Part shown: in pieces, positions 25,520-33,900 of the stretch
How the letters are laid out: each line of letters starts with the position of its first letter
Position numbering within the stretch: position 1 is the stretch's first letter
Assembly: GCA_949292385.1 (NCBI GenBank)
Contig: CASEZC010000034.1
Span: forward strand, 1-42,454
Reading direction: 5' to 3'
DNA length: 42,454 nt
From: an uncultured Pseudomonadota bacterium
GTDB taxonomy: Bacteria > Pseudomonadota > Alphaproteobacteria > Rs-D84
Program-made: the position numbers and the translations under genes
Notes under the pieces: model-generated
Told to the model about the DNA's origin: nothing
The model's input: the letters and a program-made list of their open reading frames with translations, nothing else
Databases searched by the model: none

Positions 25520-26420
25520 CTATCTCCATAATTTGTTGTATTTGCTTTCTCATAAACGCAACTTTTTCTAAATTATTATCAGCACTTTTTTGATTTACAG
25601 GATTTACACGCAAATCATCAGAAGCCTTGATAAAACGCTTTAACCTTACAATCATCAGGCGATATTTGGTAATATCTTTCAAAACTTCGCTTTTATATCC
25701 AGGTATAGAATATAAATCTTTATCATGTAATTTCGCATAAACTTCATAAACATTTTTATAGATATCCAGCTCTATCTGTACAGGAGCAAAAATATCATGA
25801 TAAATGAAACGATAATCAGCTTCTGCGAAATCGATAAAAGACAACTTATTCTTTTCCGCGTCATACAAAACGTTACCTGAATTCAAATCTCCATGAGACC
25901 ATACCTGACGAGATTCATACTCAAAATTACCTATTTCATCGCGAACTTTTGCCATTTGCATAGTTTCTTTTTTTGTAAACCATACAGACATTTTATTTTC
26001 GACAAATTTATCCAAGCGATTAAATTTAATTTCATTGCTAAGTTTATATTTTTCAATATCTTTGGCAGGCTTTGACTCATTCATATCTACCAAAAAACTT
26101 CCTAAACTATTAACAATCTCAAATTTTTGCCGACGAGACAGTTTACTATACAATTCTGCCGTCAAGGGCTGACCTGGCGCTCTTTCTTCAAGAATCTGAA
26201 ATTCTTCATCATTAATAAATCGCATTGCAGGTACATTATATACAGGGTTACCTACTGCGCGAATAGCATCAATAGCTTCCTTCGTTTTATGCTGTTTTTT
26301 CAGCCAAAGTTGCTTTTTAACATCCCCACTATCCGGCAAAGGACGCTTCAATACAAAATCATCACCGTAATAAACAGCGTAAGTTTCACGACCATGATTG
26401 AATTTATTTATCTCTACCAT
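25500..26420 (-). CDS. APH-like small-molecule kinase
   Basis: A 306-residue cytoplasmic protein of the aminoglycoside/choline kinase-like fold. Seen in order: an N-lobe lysine strand DDFVLKRPL (about 20-28), an EERAPGQPL hinge (about 77-85), the catalytic loop WSHGDLNSGNVLYD near 180 (matching HGDxxxxN), and the metal-binding strand LSFIDFAEAD near 196, where IDF replaces DFG as is normal for APH enzymes. A helical C-terminal lobe completes the usual length. Catalytic residues look intact, so it should transfer phosphate to a small molecule or a protein; the substrate is not readable. The N-terminus is secure, because ATG 26420 lies directly after a promoter and no ribosome site is present. 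Confidence 0.82.
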   Translation of the reverse strand: MVEINKFNHGRETYAVYYGDDFVLKRPLPDSGDVKKQLWLKKQHKTKEAIDAIRAVGNPVYNVPAMRFINDEEFQILEERAPGQPLTAELYSKLSRRQKFEIVNSLGSFLVDMNESKPAKDIEKYKLSNEIKFNRLDKFVENKMSVWFTKKETMQMAKVRDEIGNFEYESRQVWSHGDLNSGNVLYDAEKNKLSFIDFAEADYRFIYHDIFAPVQIELDIYKNVYEVYAKLHDKDLYSIPGYKSEVLKDITKYRLMIVRLKRFIKASDDLRVNPVNQKSADNNLEKVAFMRKQIQQIMEIENQFTK

Positions 26421-26427
26421 ATTGACA

Positions 26428-26455
26428 AATATAGCAATTTAATCTTATTCGTCAA
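26428..26455 (-). promoter_or_regulatory. Promoter of the APH-like kinase gene, leaderless
   Basis: On the minus strand TTGACG (26450-26455), 16 nt, TATATT (26428-26433). Seven bases then separate it from ATG 26420, so the mRNA probably begins at or next to the start codon. Confidence 0.55.
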
Positions 26456-26466
26456 GTGTTTTAAGA

Positions 26467-27546
26467 TTATTTTTGTTCTTTAAACAGCTTAGCTGGGTCG
26501 ACTGCTTTATTTCCGCGACGAACTTCCAAATACATTTCTGGCTTATCAGGATCCATTCTACCAATTGGTTCACCTGCCAAAACTTCTTGTCCCAACATTA
26601 CATTTATTACGCCAAGATTCGTCATAACCGTATTATATCCATTTTTATGAGACATAATGACAACCTTGCCGAAACCTTTAAAGCTGTCTGCAAACTTAAC
26701 TTCACCATCTGCCGGTGCCATAACAAGCGCCTCATCACGAACACGTATACGCCAACCATCAGACTTTAATCCAAGCGCTGTTTTTTCACCAAAATGCACG
26801 ACCACCTTTCCACGAACGGGCTGATTTAACTTACGGAAAGAAAATCTTGAATCTCCAGACATTTCAGAGCTCCCAACGCCAGCAGATAATTCAGAAATAG
26901 TTTTTGCGCGCGCCGACAATTCACGCAATTTATTCTGCAATGCAGATTGTTGACTTCTTAACTTTTGATTCTGAACAGAACGAGTTCTTAATAACTTATC
27001 TAACTCATTTTTTTCTGACGCATACTTTTTTGCCGTTCTATCCAATTTTTCTTTTTCTATGGCTCTTTCTTCACGCAACTTTTCAAGTTCTTCTATTTTT
27101 TCGGTTGCGCTTTTTATTTCTGAATCAAAACTATCAGCAGCCCCAGATAAAACGGCCGATGTTAAAACGTATTCACGCATATCATCAGAATCAAAATTAG
27201 GATGCGACGCTATAAATAAAATACTCGCAGCCGAGTCGGCAATACGTCCTTGGTTTTCCTTTAAGGACTTTTGTAATTCTGCCTGTTTTGCATCTATTTC
27301 TTTTATTTTTTTAGATACTATACTTCTTTGTTCTTCTAACATACTAACTTGGTCTGCCGCTTTAACCAACTTCTTTTTGGTATCTGCAACATCCCTGTCA
27401 GAAGTCTTTACTTGTTGTTCCAGTTTTTTATTTTGTTGTTCTGTTTGCTTTATTTGTGCCTGTATTTTAGAAAGCTCGCTAGTGGCGTAACATGGTTGCG
27501 CCACTGTGACAAACATCAAAGAAAAAACTAACGCTAATTTCTTCAT
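26467..27546 (-). CDS. envC: EnvC-type murein hydrolase activator
   Basis: A 359-residue periplasmic protein with a signal peptide (residues 1-21), a long coiled coil (about 25-215, with many Lys/Glu/Gln heptads and QIKQTEQQNKKLEQQV), and a C-terminal LytM/M23-like domain (about 240-355). The domain is degenerate: the usual HxxxD zinc ligands are missing and the final HxH is replaced by YLEVRR, so it cannot be a metallopeptidase. This is the known state of EnvC, which activates amidases at the division septum under FtsEX control. The ATG overlaps the tyrS stop as TAATG, so the two are translationally coupled. No ftsEX genes lie in the window. Confidence 0.88.
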   Translation of the reverse strand: MKKLALVFSLMFVTVAQPCYATSELSKIQAQIKQTEQQNKKLEQQVKTSDRDVADTKKKLVKAADQVSMLEEQRSIVSKKIKEIDAKQAELQKSLKENQGRIADSAASILFIASHPNFDSDDMREYVLTSAVLSGAADSFDSEIKSATEKIEELEKLREERAIEKEKLDRTAKKYASEKNELDKLLRTRSVQNQKLRSQQSALQNKLRELSARAKTISELSAGVGSSEMSGDSRFSFRKLNQPVRGKVVVHFGEKTALGLKSDGWRIRVRDEALVMAPADGEVKFADSFKGFGKVVIMSHKNGYNTVMTNLGVINVMLGQEVLAGEPIGRMDPDKPEMYLEVRRGNKAVDPAKLFKEQK

Positions 27547-28766
27547 TAACTTTTTTTAACAACACGCAAGAAAGTCTTTTTACCCTTTTGAACTATAGCT
27601 TCATCTGCAATCTCAATATCTGATTTCCAATCGGTAATTTTTTCACCAGCAATCTGAATTCCACCCTGCTCCACCATACGTCTTGCCTCAGACTTAGAAG
27701 AAAACAATCCGATTGCAACCAAGAAATCTAAAACTCCGATAACGCCAGACATTTCTATTTCAACACTTGGCATATTTTCAGAATTTCCTGCACCACTAAA
27801 TAAAGCAGTTGCCGTTTCTTCAGCTTTTTGTGCAGCATCACGACCATGCGCAATTTCAGTTGCCGCAAAAGCTAAAATTTTCTTTGCTTCATTTAATTCA
27901 GCACCCTGTAATTTAGACAGTTTTTCGATTTCATCTAATGGTATTTCTGTGAAAATCTTTAAAAATTTTTCAACTAAATCATCCGGCGTGTTACGGAAAT
28001 ACTGATAGTATTCATATGGCGAAGTTTTTTCTTCATTAACCCAAACAGCGTTACCAGCAGACTTACCTATCTTATTACCATTAGAATCCGTTATAAGCGC
28101 GGTAGACAATACAAACGCTTCTTTTCCAAGTTTCTTTCGTATTAATTCTACCCCCATTATACTATTGCCCCACTGGTCTGCACCACAGAACTGTAAGATA
28201 CAATTATATTTTTTATATAAAGTTAAAAAGTCTACAGCTTGGAATGTCATATAATTAAACTCCAAAAAAGTCATTCCATTATCTAAACGTCTTTTAACAC
28301 TTTCCATAGACAACATTCTTGGAACTGTAAAATCTGTACCGAAATCGGCCAAAAAATCCATATGGCTGTAATTTTTCATCCAATCATAATTATCAACCAT
28401 AATTGCATCATTATCGGCATCACCAAACTTTATAAACTTTGATATAGATTTACGCAAACCAGCGCAGTTTTTTTCTATCTGCTCATCTGTCAACATAGGA
28501 CGCCCTTTATCACGTCCTGACGGATCACCAATTCGCCCTGTTGCCCCACCAACAAGCGTAATAGGTTTATGACCAAACTTTTGGAACCAGCGCATTAACA
28601 TCAACGAAGCCAAATGTCCAACATGTAAAGAATCACCAGTTGGATCCGTTCCCCAATAACCGACAACAGAACCAGAACTTAATGCATCATCTAACGCTTC
28701 TAGATTAGACGATTGGTTTAAAAAGCCACGAGCTTCCAATTCTTTTAACAATTCACTTTTCATCAT
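27546..28766 (-). CDS. tyrS: Tyrosyl-tRNA synthetase
   Basis: A 406-residue class I aminoacyl-tRNA synthetase that charges tRNA-Tyr. Near the N-terminus are GYWGTDPTGDSLHVGHL (the HIGH motif as HVGH) and VGGATGRIGDPSGR. Tyrosine and adenylate contacts lie in YMTFQAVDFL and QFCGADQWGNS, and the KMSKS loop reads NKIGKSAG. The C-terminal S4 RNA-binding domain (about 335-400) contains SKSEARRMVEQGGIQI. Length is normal for the bacterial TyrRS-1 type. The longest frame starts at TTG 28769; ATG 28766 follows an AAAGGG site at good spacing. It is linked to envC downstream by a one-base overlap. Confidence 0.97.
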   Translation of the reverse strand: MMKSELLKELEARGFLNQSSNLEALDDALSSGSVVGYWGTDPTGDSLHVGHLASLMLMRWFQKFGHKPITLVGGATGRIGDPSGRDKGRPMLTDEQIEKNCAGLRKSISKFIKFGDADNDAIMVDNYDWMKNYSHMDFLADFGTDFTVPRMLSMESVKRRLDNGMTFLEFNYMTFQAVDFLTLYKKYNCILQFCGADQWGNSIMGVELIRKKLGKEAFVLSTALITDSNGNKIGKSAGNAVWVNEEKTSPYEYYQYFRNTPDDLVEKFLKIFTEIPLDEIEKLSKLQGAELNEAKKILAFAATEIAHGRDAAQKAEETATALFSGAGNSENMPSVEIEMSGVIGVLDFLVAIGLFSSKSEARRMVEQGGIQIAGEKITDWKSDIEIADEAIVQKGKKTFLRVVKKS

Positions 28767-28826
28767 CAAAATCCCTTTGGCACTTATGATATCAAAATAA
28801 ATTTCATTATTCCATAACTTAAAGAA

Positions 28827-28858
28827 AAAAACCGCACTTTATACAAAGCGCGGTTTTT
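28827..28858 (-). terminator. tsf terminator
   Basis: AAAAACCGC pairs with GCGGTTTTT, then an A/C mismatch and CTTT/AAAG around an ATAC loop. T-runs lie on both sides; on the minus strand it closes tsf before the tyrS leader. Confidence 0.85.
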
Positions 28859-28877
28859 CTAATGCATTACAGAAACA

Positions 28878-29747
28878 TTAGCCCAACATTTTAGCAACTT
28901 CATCTGCCAAATTGTCTTCGCGCTTTTGTATACCTTCACCCAATACGTAATAAGCGAAACCAGCCAATTTACCACCAGCTTCTTCAACGACTTGCTTTAC
29001 GGTTTTAGATGGGTCCATAACGAATGGCTGTTCTTCCAAAACAGTTTCTGCATAATACTTCTGGATACGACCATTTACCATTTTTTCAACAACCTGTTCA
29101 GGTTTACCAGCCGTAGCACCAGATTCAATAAATACCTTCTTTTCACGTTCAACCGCTTCTGGATCAACGTCTGCGATTGTCATGAATTCAGGCTTATTAG
29201 CTGCGATATGCATTGCAATTTTCGTACCAATTTCATCAATTTTTTCAGAATCACCATTAATTGCAACCGCAACGCCAATCTGTCCCATACCTGGAACTAA
29301 TGCGTTATGGATATAAGTATAAATATGATCACCTGAAACTTTTGCGATACGACGCAAATTCATATTTTCACCGATAGTGGAAATAGTAGCTGCGATATCA
29401 TCTTTAACAGCAGCCAATGTTGCATCAAAATCACCCTTTAATTCCAAAGCTTTATTAGCAACGTCAGCAACTAATTTCTGGAATTTATCATTTTTAGCAA
29501 CGAAATCTGTTTCTGCGTTTAATTCTACAACGCAACCCATATCATCACACTTAACAACGGTTACCAAACCAGATGCAGCAACACGACCAGCTTTTGAAGC
29601 AGCTTTTACGATACCTTTCTGACGTAACCAATCGGCAGCAGCCTCTATATCGCCGTTATTTTCAATCAAGGCTTTTTTACAATCCATCATACCTGCTGAA
29701 GTTTTTTCACGCAGTTCTTGAATTAATTTTGCTGTTACTTCTGCCAT
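28878..29747 (-). CDS. tsf: Translation elongation factor Ts
   Basis: A 289-residue nucleotide-exchange factor that releases GDP from EF-Tu. The N-terminal UBA-like helix bundle carries the signature LREKTSAGMMDCKKAL and DIEAAADWLRQKG (residues 10-45). The core has the two conserved dimerisation subdomains, including AETDFVAKNDKF (about 77-88), whose TDFVAKN contacts EF-Tu, and the YIHNALVPGMGQIGV segment near 146. Length is usual. It follows rpsB on the same strand after 125 bp with an inverted repeat, the standard rpsB-tsf order, and ends at its own terminator. Confidence 0.98.
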   Translation of the reverse strand: MAEVTAKLIQELREKTSAGMMDCKKALIENNGDIEAAADWLRQKGIVKAASKAGRVAASGLVTVVKCDDMGCVVELNAETDFVAKNDKFQKLVADVANKALELKGDFDATLAAVKDDIAATISTIGENMNLRRIAKVSGDHIYTYIHNALVPGMGQIGVAVAINGDSEKIDEIGTKIAMHIAANKPEFMTIADVDPEAVEREKKVFIESGATAGKPEQVVEKMVNGRIQKYYAETVLEEQPFVMDPSKTVKQVVEEAGGKLAGFAYYVLGEGIQKREDNLADEVAKMLG

Positions 29748-29787
29748 TTGTGTTTTCTCCCATATATAATTAGTTTATCTGGTTCAC

Positions 29788-29825
29788 CGGTATCCTTAAT
29801 AAGATTAACTTTTTTAAAGATACCG
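29788..29825 (-). promoter_or_regulatory. Inverted repeat between rpsB and tsf
   Basis: CGGTATC and GATACCG form a 7-bp stem; after one mismatch TTAA/TTAA can extend it around a loop of about 14 nt. It is not a classic terminator, because no T-run follows on the minus strand. It may partly attenuate rpsB transcription or mark RNA processing before tsf. Confidence 0.4.
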
Positions 29826-29872
29826 ATAAAACACTTACAAGACCCAGTTGTTTATTTCTGCGTCTCTTTTAA

Positions 29873-30724
29873 TTATTTTTCAGCCTTATCAGCTAATTTA
29901 CCACGACGTTCTGCGCGTGCTTCTGAAGTTTTAGATTTCTGACGAGCTTCTTTATCTTTAACATCAGCTTCGAAATCATCTGCAACATCAGCAGCCATAT
30001 CAGATTCTACTTTCTTGCTGGCTGCACCGCCCAAACGTTTTTCGATACCAGACAATATAGCATCTACGAACAAGTCACAATACAATTGTGTTGCGCGTGC
30101 TGCGTCGTCATTACCTGGTACAGGATAATCAACCATTTCTGGATTAGCGTTTGTATCGCAAATAGCAATTGTTGGAATATCCAAGTTTCTTGCTTCACGA
30201 ACAGCGTTCATTTCGCGTGGAACATCAATTACAATCATTGCTTGTGGTGTACCATGCATATCCAAGATACCACCAAAAATATCACGCAATTTTGCAACTT
30301 CTTTTGTCATAACGCCGACTTCTTTCTTAGTCAAACCTAATTTTTCAGCGTTTTCGATATCAGATTCCATCTTTTTCAAACGACGAATAGACTGAGAAAC
30401 GGTTGTCCAGTTAGTCAACATACCACCCAACCAGCGGTTGTTTACATAATATTGACCGCAACGTTCTGCAGCATCTTTAACAATGTCTTTTGCCTGATGT
30501 TTTGTTGCAACGAATAAAACTTTACCACCTGCTGCAGCAATAGCTTCCAACGCAACCAATGCACGATGTAACAAAGGTGCTGTTTTATTCAAGTTAATGA
30601 TGTGAATTTTATCCTTAACGCCATAAACATATGGTGTCATTAATGGATTCCAGCGACGAGTGTGATGTCCGAAATGTACACCCGCTTCCATAAGCTGTTT
30701 CATAGTAAATGTAGGCAATGCCAT
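29873..30724 (-). CDS. rpsB: 30S ribosomal protein S2
   Basis: A 283-residue S2 protein of the small subunit. The hallmark segments are FTMKQLMEAGVHFGHHTRRW at the N-terminus, YIYG-type VYGVKDKIHIINL, FVATKHQAKDIV, NNRWLGGMLTNW, and PTIAICDTNANPEMVDYPVPGNDDA. The last 45 residues are a charged extension (KDKEARQKSKTSEARAERR) beyond the core, a common lineage-specific feature in alphaproteobacteria. AAAGGA lies eight bases before ATG 30724. A leader of about 110 nt with several hairpins follows a strong promoter, which fits autoregulation by S2 as known in other bacteria. Confidence 0.98.
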   Translation of the reverse strand: MALPTFTMKQLMEAGVHFGHHTRRWNPLMTPYVYGVKDKIHIINLNKTAPLLHRALVALEAIAAAGGKVLFVATKHQAKDIVKDAAERCGQYYVNNRWLGGMLTNWTTVSQSIRRLKKMESDIENAEKLGLTKKEVGVMTKEVAKLRDIFGGILDMHGTPQAMIVIDVPREMNAVREARNLDIPTIAICDTNANPEMVDYPVPGNDDAARATQLYCDLFVDAILSGIEKRLGGAASKKVESDMAADVADDFEADVKDKEARQKSKTSEARAERRGKLADKAEK

Positions 30725-30833
30725 GATTTTATCCTTTTTTCTGTTATTTTCCTCACTGTTGGTATAAAGGCCGCTTTAAAACGGACAGAAATATAAACCG
30801 AACAGCTGTGTTCTTCGTGCAATACAGCACGTG
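30725..30833 (-). promoter_or_regulatory. Structured rpsB leader (candidate S2 autoregulatory RNA)
   Basis: Three short stems can be drawn in the leader: CGTGC/GCACG (6-nt loop), GAACA/TGTTC with loop CAGC, and CCGTT/AGCGG with loop TTAA (one G-T). A GAGG and the AAAGGA ribosome site follow. S2 binds its own leader in other bacteria; whether these stems match a known leader class I cannot tell by eye. Confidence 0.45.
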
Positions 30834-30839
30834 ACTCAA

Positions 30840-30868
30840 ATAATATTCCAGTATTCGATAAAAATCAA
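30840..30868 (-). promoter_or_regulatory. Promoter of rpsB-tsf
   Basis: On the minus strand TTGATT (30863-30868), 17 nt, TATTAT (30840-30845). Predicted start near 30833. Confidence 0.6.
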
Positions 30869-30989
30869 GAAAAATTTGATACTTAGACATATTTATAAAA
30901 CTCAAGCAAAATATTTATATTATTGAACTTGTTTTTTTATAATAAGCATTTAAAATATACAAGTAATGTATTGAAGGAAGGGAAATATT

Positions 30990-33900
30990 ATGCATAAAAC
31001 GAAGAACGCCAATCGCAATATTAATTCCGCAAAATCAAAAAAAAAGAATAACAGAAGTATCTTCGGTTCTTGGAAGAAAATCGGTTTTATTTCTTTGGTT
31101 GCCTTGGCAGTTATCATTTTATCGGCAATTCTTCTTATTAACATATTTTCTTCTGACAAAAACAAAACAGTATTCTCATTAGAATCAAACACCCCAAATC
31201 CAGTACAGTTCTCTGACAAGAATTTTGCAATATTTGCAAACGAAAACAAATTGCCGGAAATAAACAATAATCGTGATACATACCCAACTGAAGATTTAAT
31301 ATTATCTTACCAACTAGAATCAGGTTCCTATCAGTCAGCATTAAAATCAAACATCAATGATAAAGACCTGCAAAACAAAATACAAATTACACCTTTTATA
31401 AAAGGAACTTGGCGTATTTATGGCGATTCTCAAATAGTATTCAAGCCTGAAACAGATTGGCCAGCAGGCAAAAAATTTACAGTAAGAATAAGCGAAGATA
31501 TTTTAAACCCAGACATAAAAACGAATAAAAACAAGATATCTTTCACTACGCCTGAAATAACGGCAAACATAGAAAGTTTTAATACATATCCTGCAATCAA
31601 AGAAAAGAAATCTGTTATAGGTGTTGCTGTAATATCATTCAATTATCCAATTGATACAAAAGGCTTTAAAGATAAGGTATTTTTAAAACTAGATGATGAA
31701 AAGCTTGATTTTACAGTAAAATACGACCGTTTTGACATGACAGCAATGATAACAACGGCACCTATTACAATAACAGACAACAGCCAAATAATCCGATTAA
31801 AAATAAATAGAGTAGATGCTTTATACGGCGATTCATCAACAGAAAAAATAACCGCACACGAAACAATAGAATCAGCAGACAATATATTTAAAATATCAAA
31901 TTTAACGACAACTGTTGCCGACAATTCTGAAGGTAACGCAGAACAGTTGCTACTATTAAATATGACAACAGCTGCATCCAGCAATACAAATTGGGCAGAT
32001 AAAGTAAGCGCATATTTATTACCTGAATATATTGATTCAGATGAAGAAAATGAAAAAAATACTCATGTTTGGAAAATAGATGAAGTCACGCCAGAGATAA
32101 TAAAGGAATCAAAAAAATTAAATTTGAAAAAAGTTGATTTTGCTACTCCGACAGGTGTCTATCAATATGCGTTTTCTTATGATGTATCAGATAAAAACAA
32201 CAGATATATTTATGTATCTGTAAAGAACGGAATAGAATCATCTGGTGGTTTCATATTAAAAGACGGCCTGACCAAAGTAATGCCCGTTCCATATCCTGCA
32301 AAAGAAGTAAAAATTGCAGGCAGCGGCGCGTTATTATCCTTATCAGGCGAAAAGAAACTGGGCATAACCGCACGTGGTGGCGTAGAAAAAGCATATGTTA
32401 ACTTATACAAAGTAAAATCTTCAGAAATAAATCACCTTATTTCACAGACATATAATATATTTGACCCAAAATTATCATTTAAATCTTGGTCTTTTGGCGT
32501 ATATGATATGTCAGTTGTTTTCCAAAAAACGATTTCTTTCGCAAACAAATCTATGAAAGAAACTAATTACGCATCTGTTGATTTAGGAGATTTTTTAGAC
32601 AGGACCAAAAACGATAAAACAGGCATATTTATAATTCAAACTGGTGCGACTGAAAGCCAGGCAGAATATAATGATAAAAGACTTGTTCTGCTAACGGACC
32701 TGGGAATTATCAGAAAAGTAAATCTGGATGAAACGTCTGATGTTTTTATATCTAATTTATCTGACGGAACGCCAGCATCGGATGTAGAAATATCTGTTCT
32801 AGGAAGAAATGGTAATGCAATTTGGGCAGGCAGAACAGATTCAACAGGTCATGCAGAACTGCCAAAATTTGCATGGAATGAATACAGAAATGCCCGCGAA
32901 CCGGTTGCTATTGTTGCACGCCGCGGCAATGATATATCATTCATACCATTTAACAGCTATGCTCAACAGGTAGAATATTCTAAATTTGACGTAGATGGTA
33001 CTTACCATATTTCAGGAACTCCGCTAAACGCATATGTATTTTCTGACCGAGGAATCTATCGTCCCGGAGAAAACGTAATAATTGCTGGCATTGTAAAAAA
33101 CAAAACCTTCAAATCATTATCTGGTATACCTGTAAAAATTGAGATTCGCGATTCTCGTGGCAGAATTGTACTTGAAAACACAATATCATTACCATCAGAC
33201 GGTATGTTCAACGTATCTTACGACACACCTGAAAATGCTGTCATCGGAGATTACATAGCAAACGTATTTTCTTTAAATTCTAATAATTCTATTAAAGATA
33301 TGCTTGGCACGACGAATTTCAGAGTGGAAGAATTTGTCCCAGACACAATGAAAATAACAGCCAATATAAACGGAAAAACAGAAAATGGTTGGTTATCACC
33401 AGAAAACATAACGGCAGATGTAACGCTAAGAAATTTATTTGGCACACCTGCTCAAAACAGAAAAATTACGGCATACGCTGTTTTGAGTCCAATAAATTTC
33501 TCTTTTGACAAATATTCTGATTATAAATTTACACCGAATTTCATATCAGGAACAGGCCTGGCGTCAAACACAGTTCAACGCGCCCAAACGATTACACAAG
33601 AATTGCAAAGCACCGAAACCGACGATAACGGTAACGCAAAAATAAACGTAAAATTTGATAAAATTGTGCCAAGCGGTACATACAGCATATCATTAAATAT
33701 AAAAGGATATGAAGCAAATGGCGGAAAAAGCGTTCAAACGAACGTATCTACACGCGTATCTGACGCAAAATATTTGGTTGGATATAAAGTAAATTCAGAC
33801 TTATCCTATATAAATCGTAACGATAAACAAAACATAAAAGTAATCGCCATAGACCATACAGCAACCCCAATAACAGTAAAAGATTTGACACTGAGATTAA

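Noticed and set aside
26422..26433. TTGACA followed by an AT-rich tract on the plus strand between the kinase-like gene and envC
   Set aside because: It is the complement of the -10 region of the kinase-like gene and no plus-strand gene follows.
29788..29825. Intrinsic terminator between rpsB and tsf
   Set aside because: The stem is followed by no T-run on the minus strand and its loop is long; kept only as a possible attenuator or processing site.
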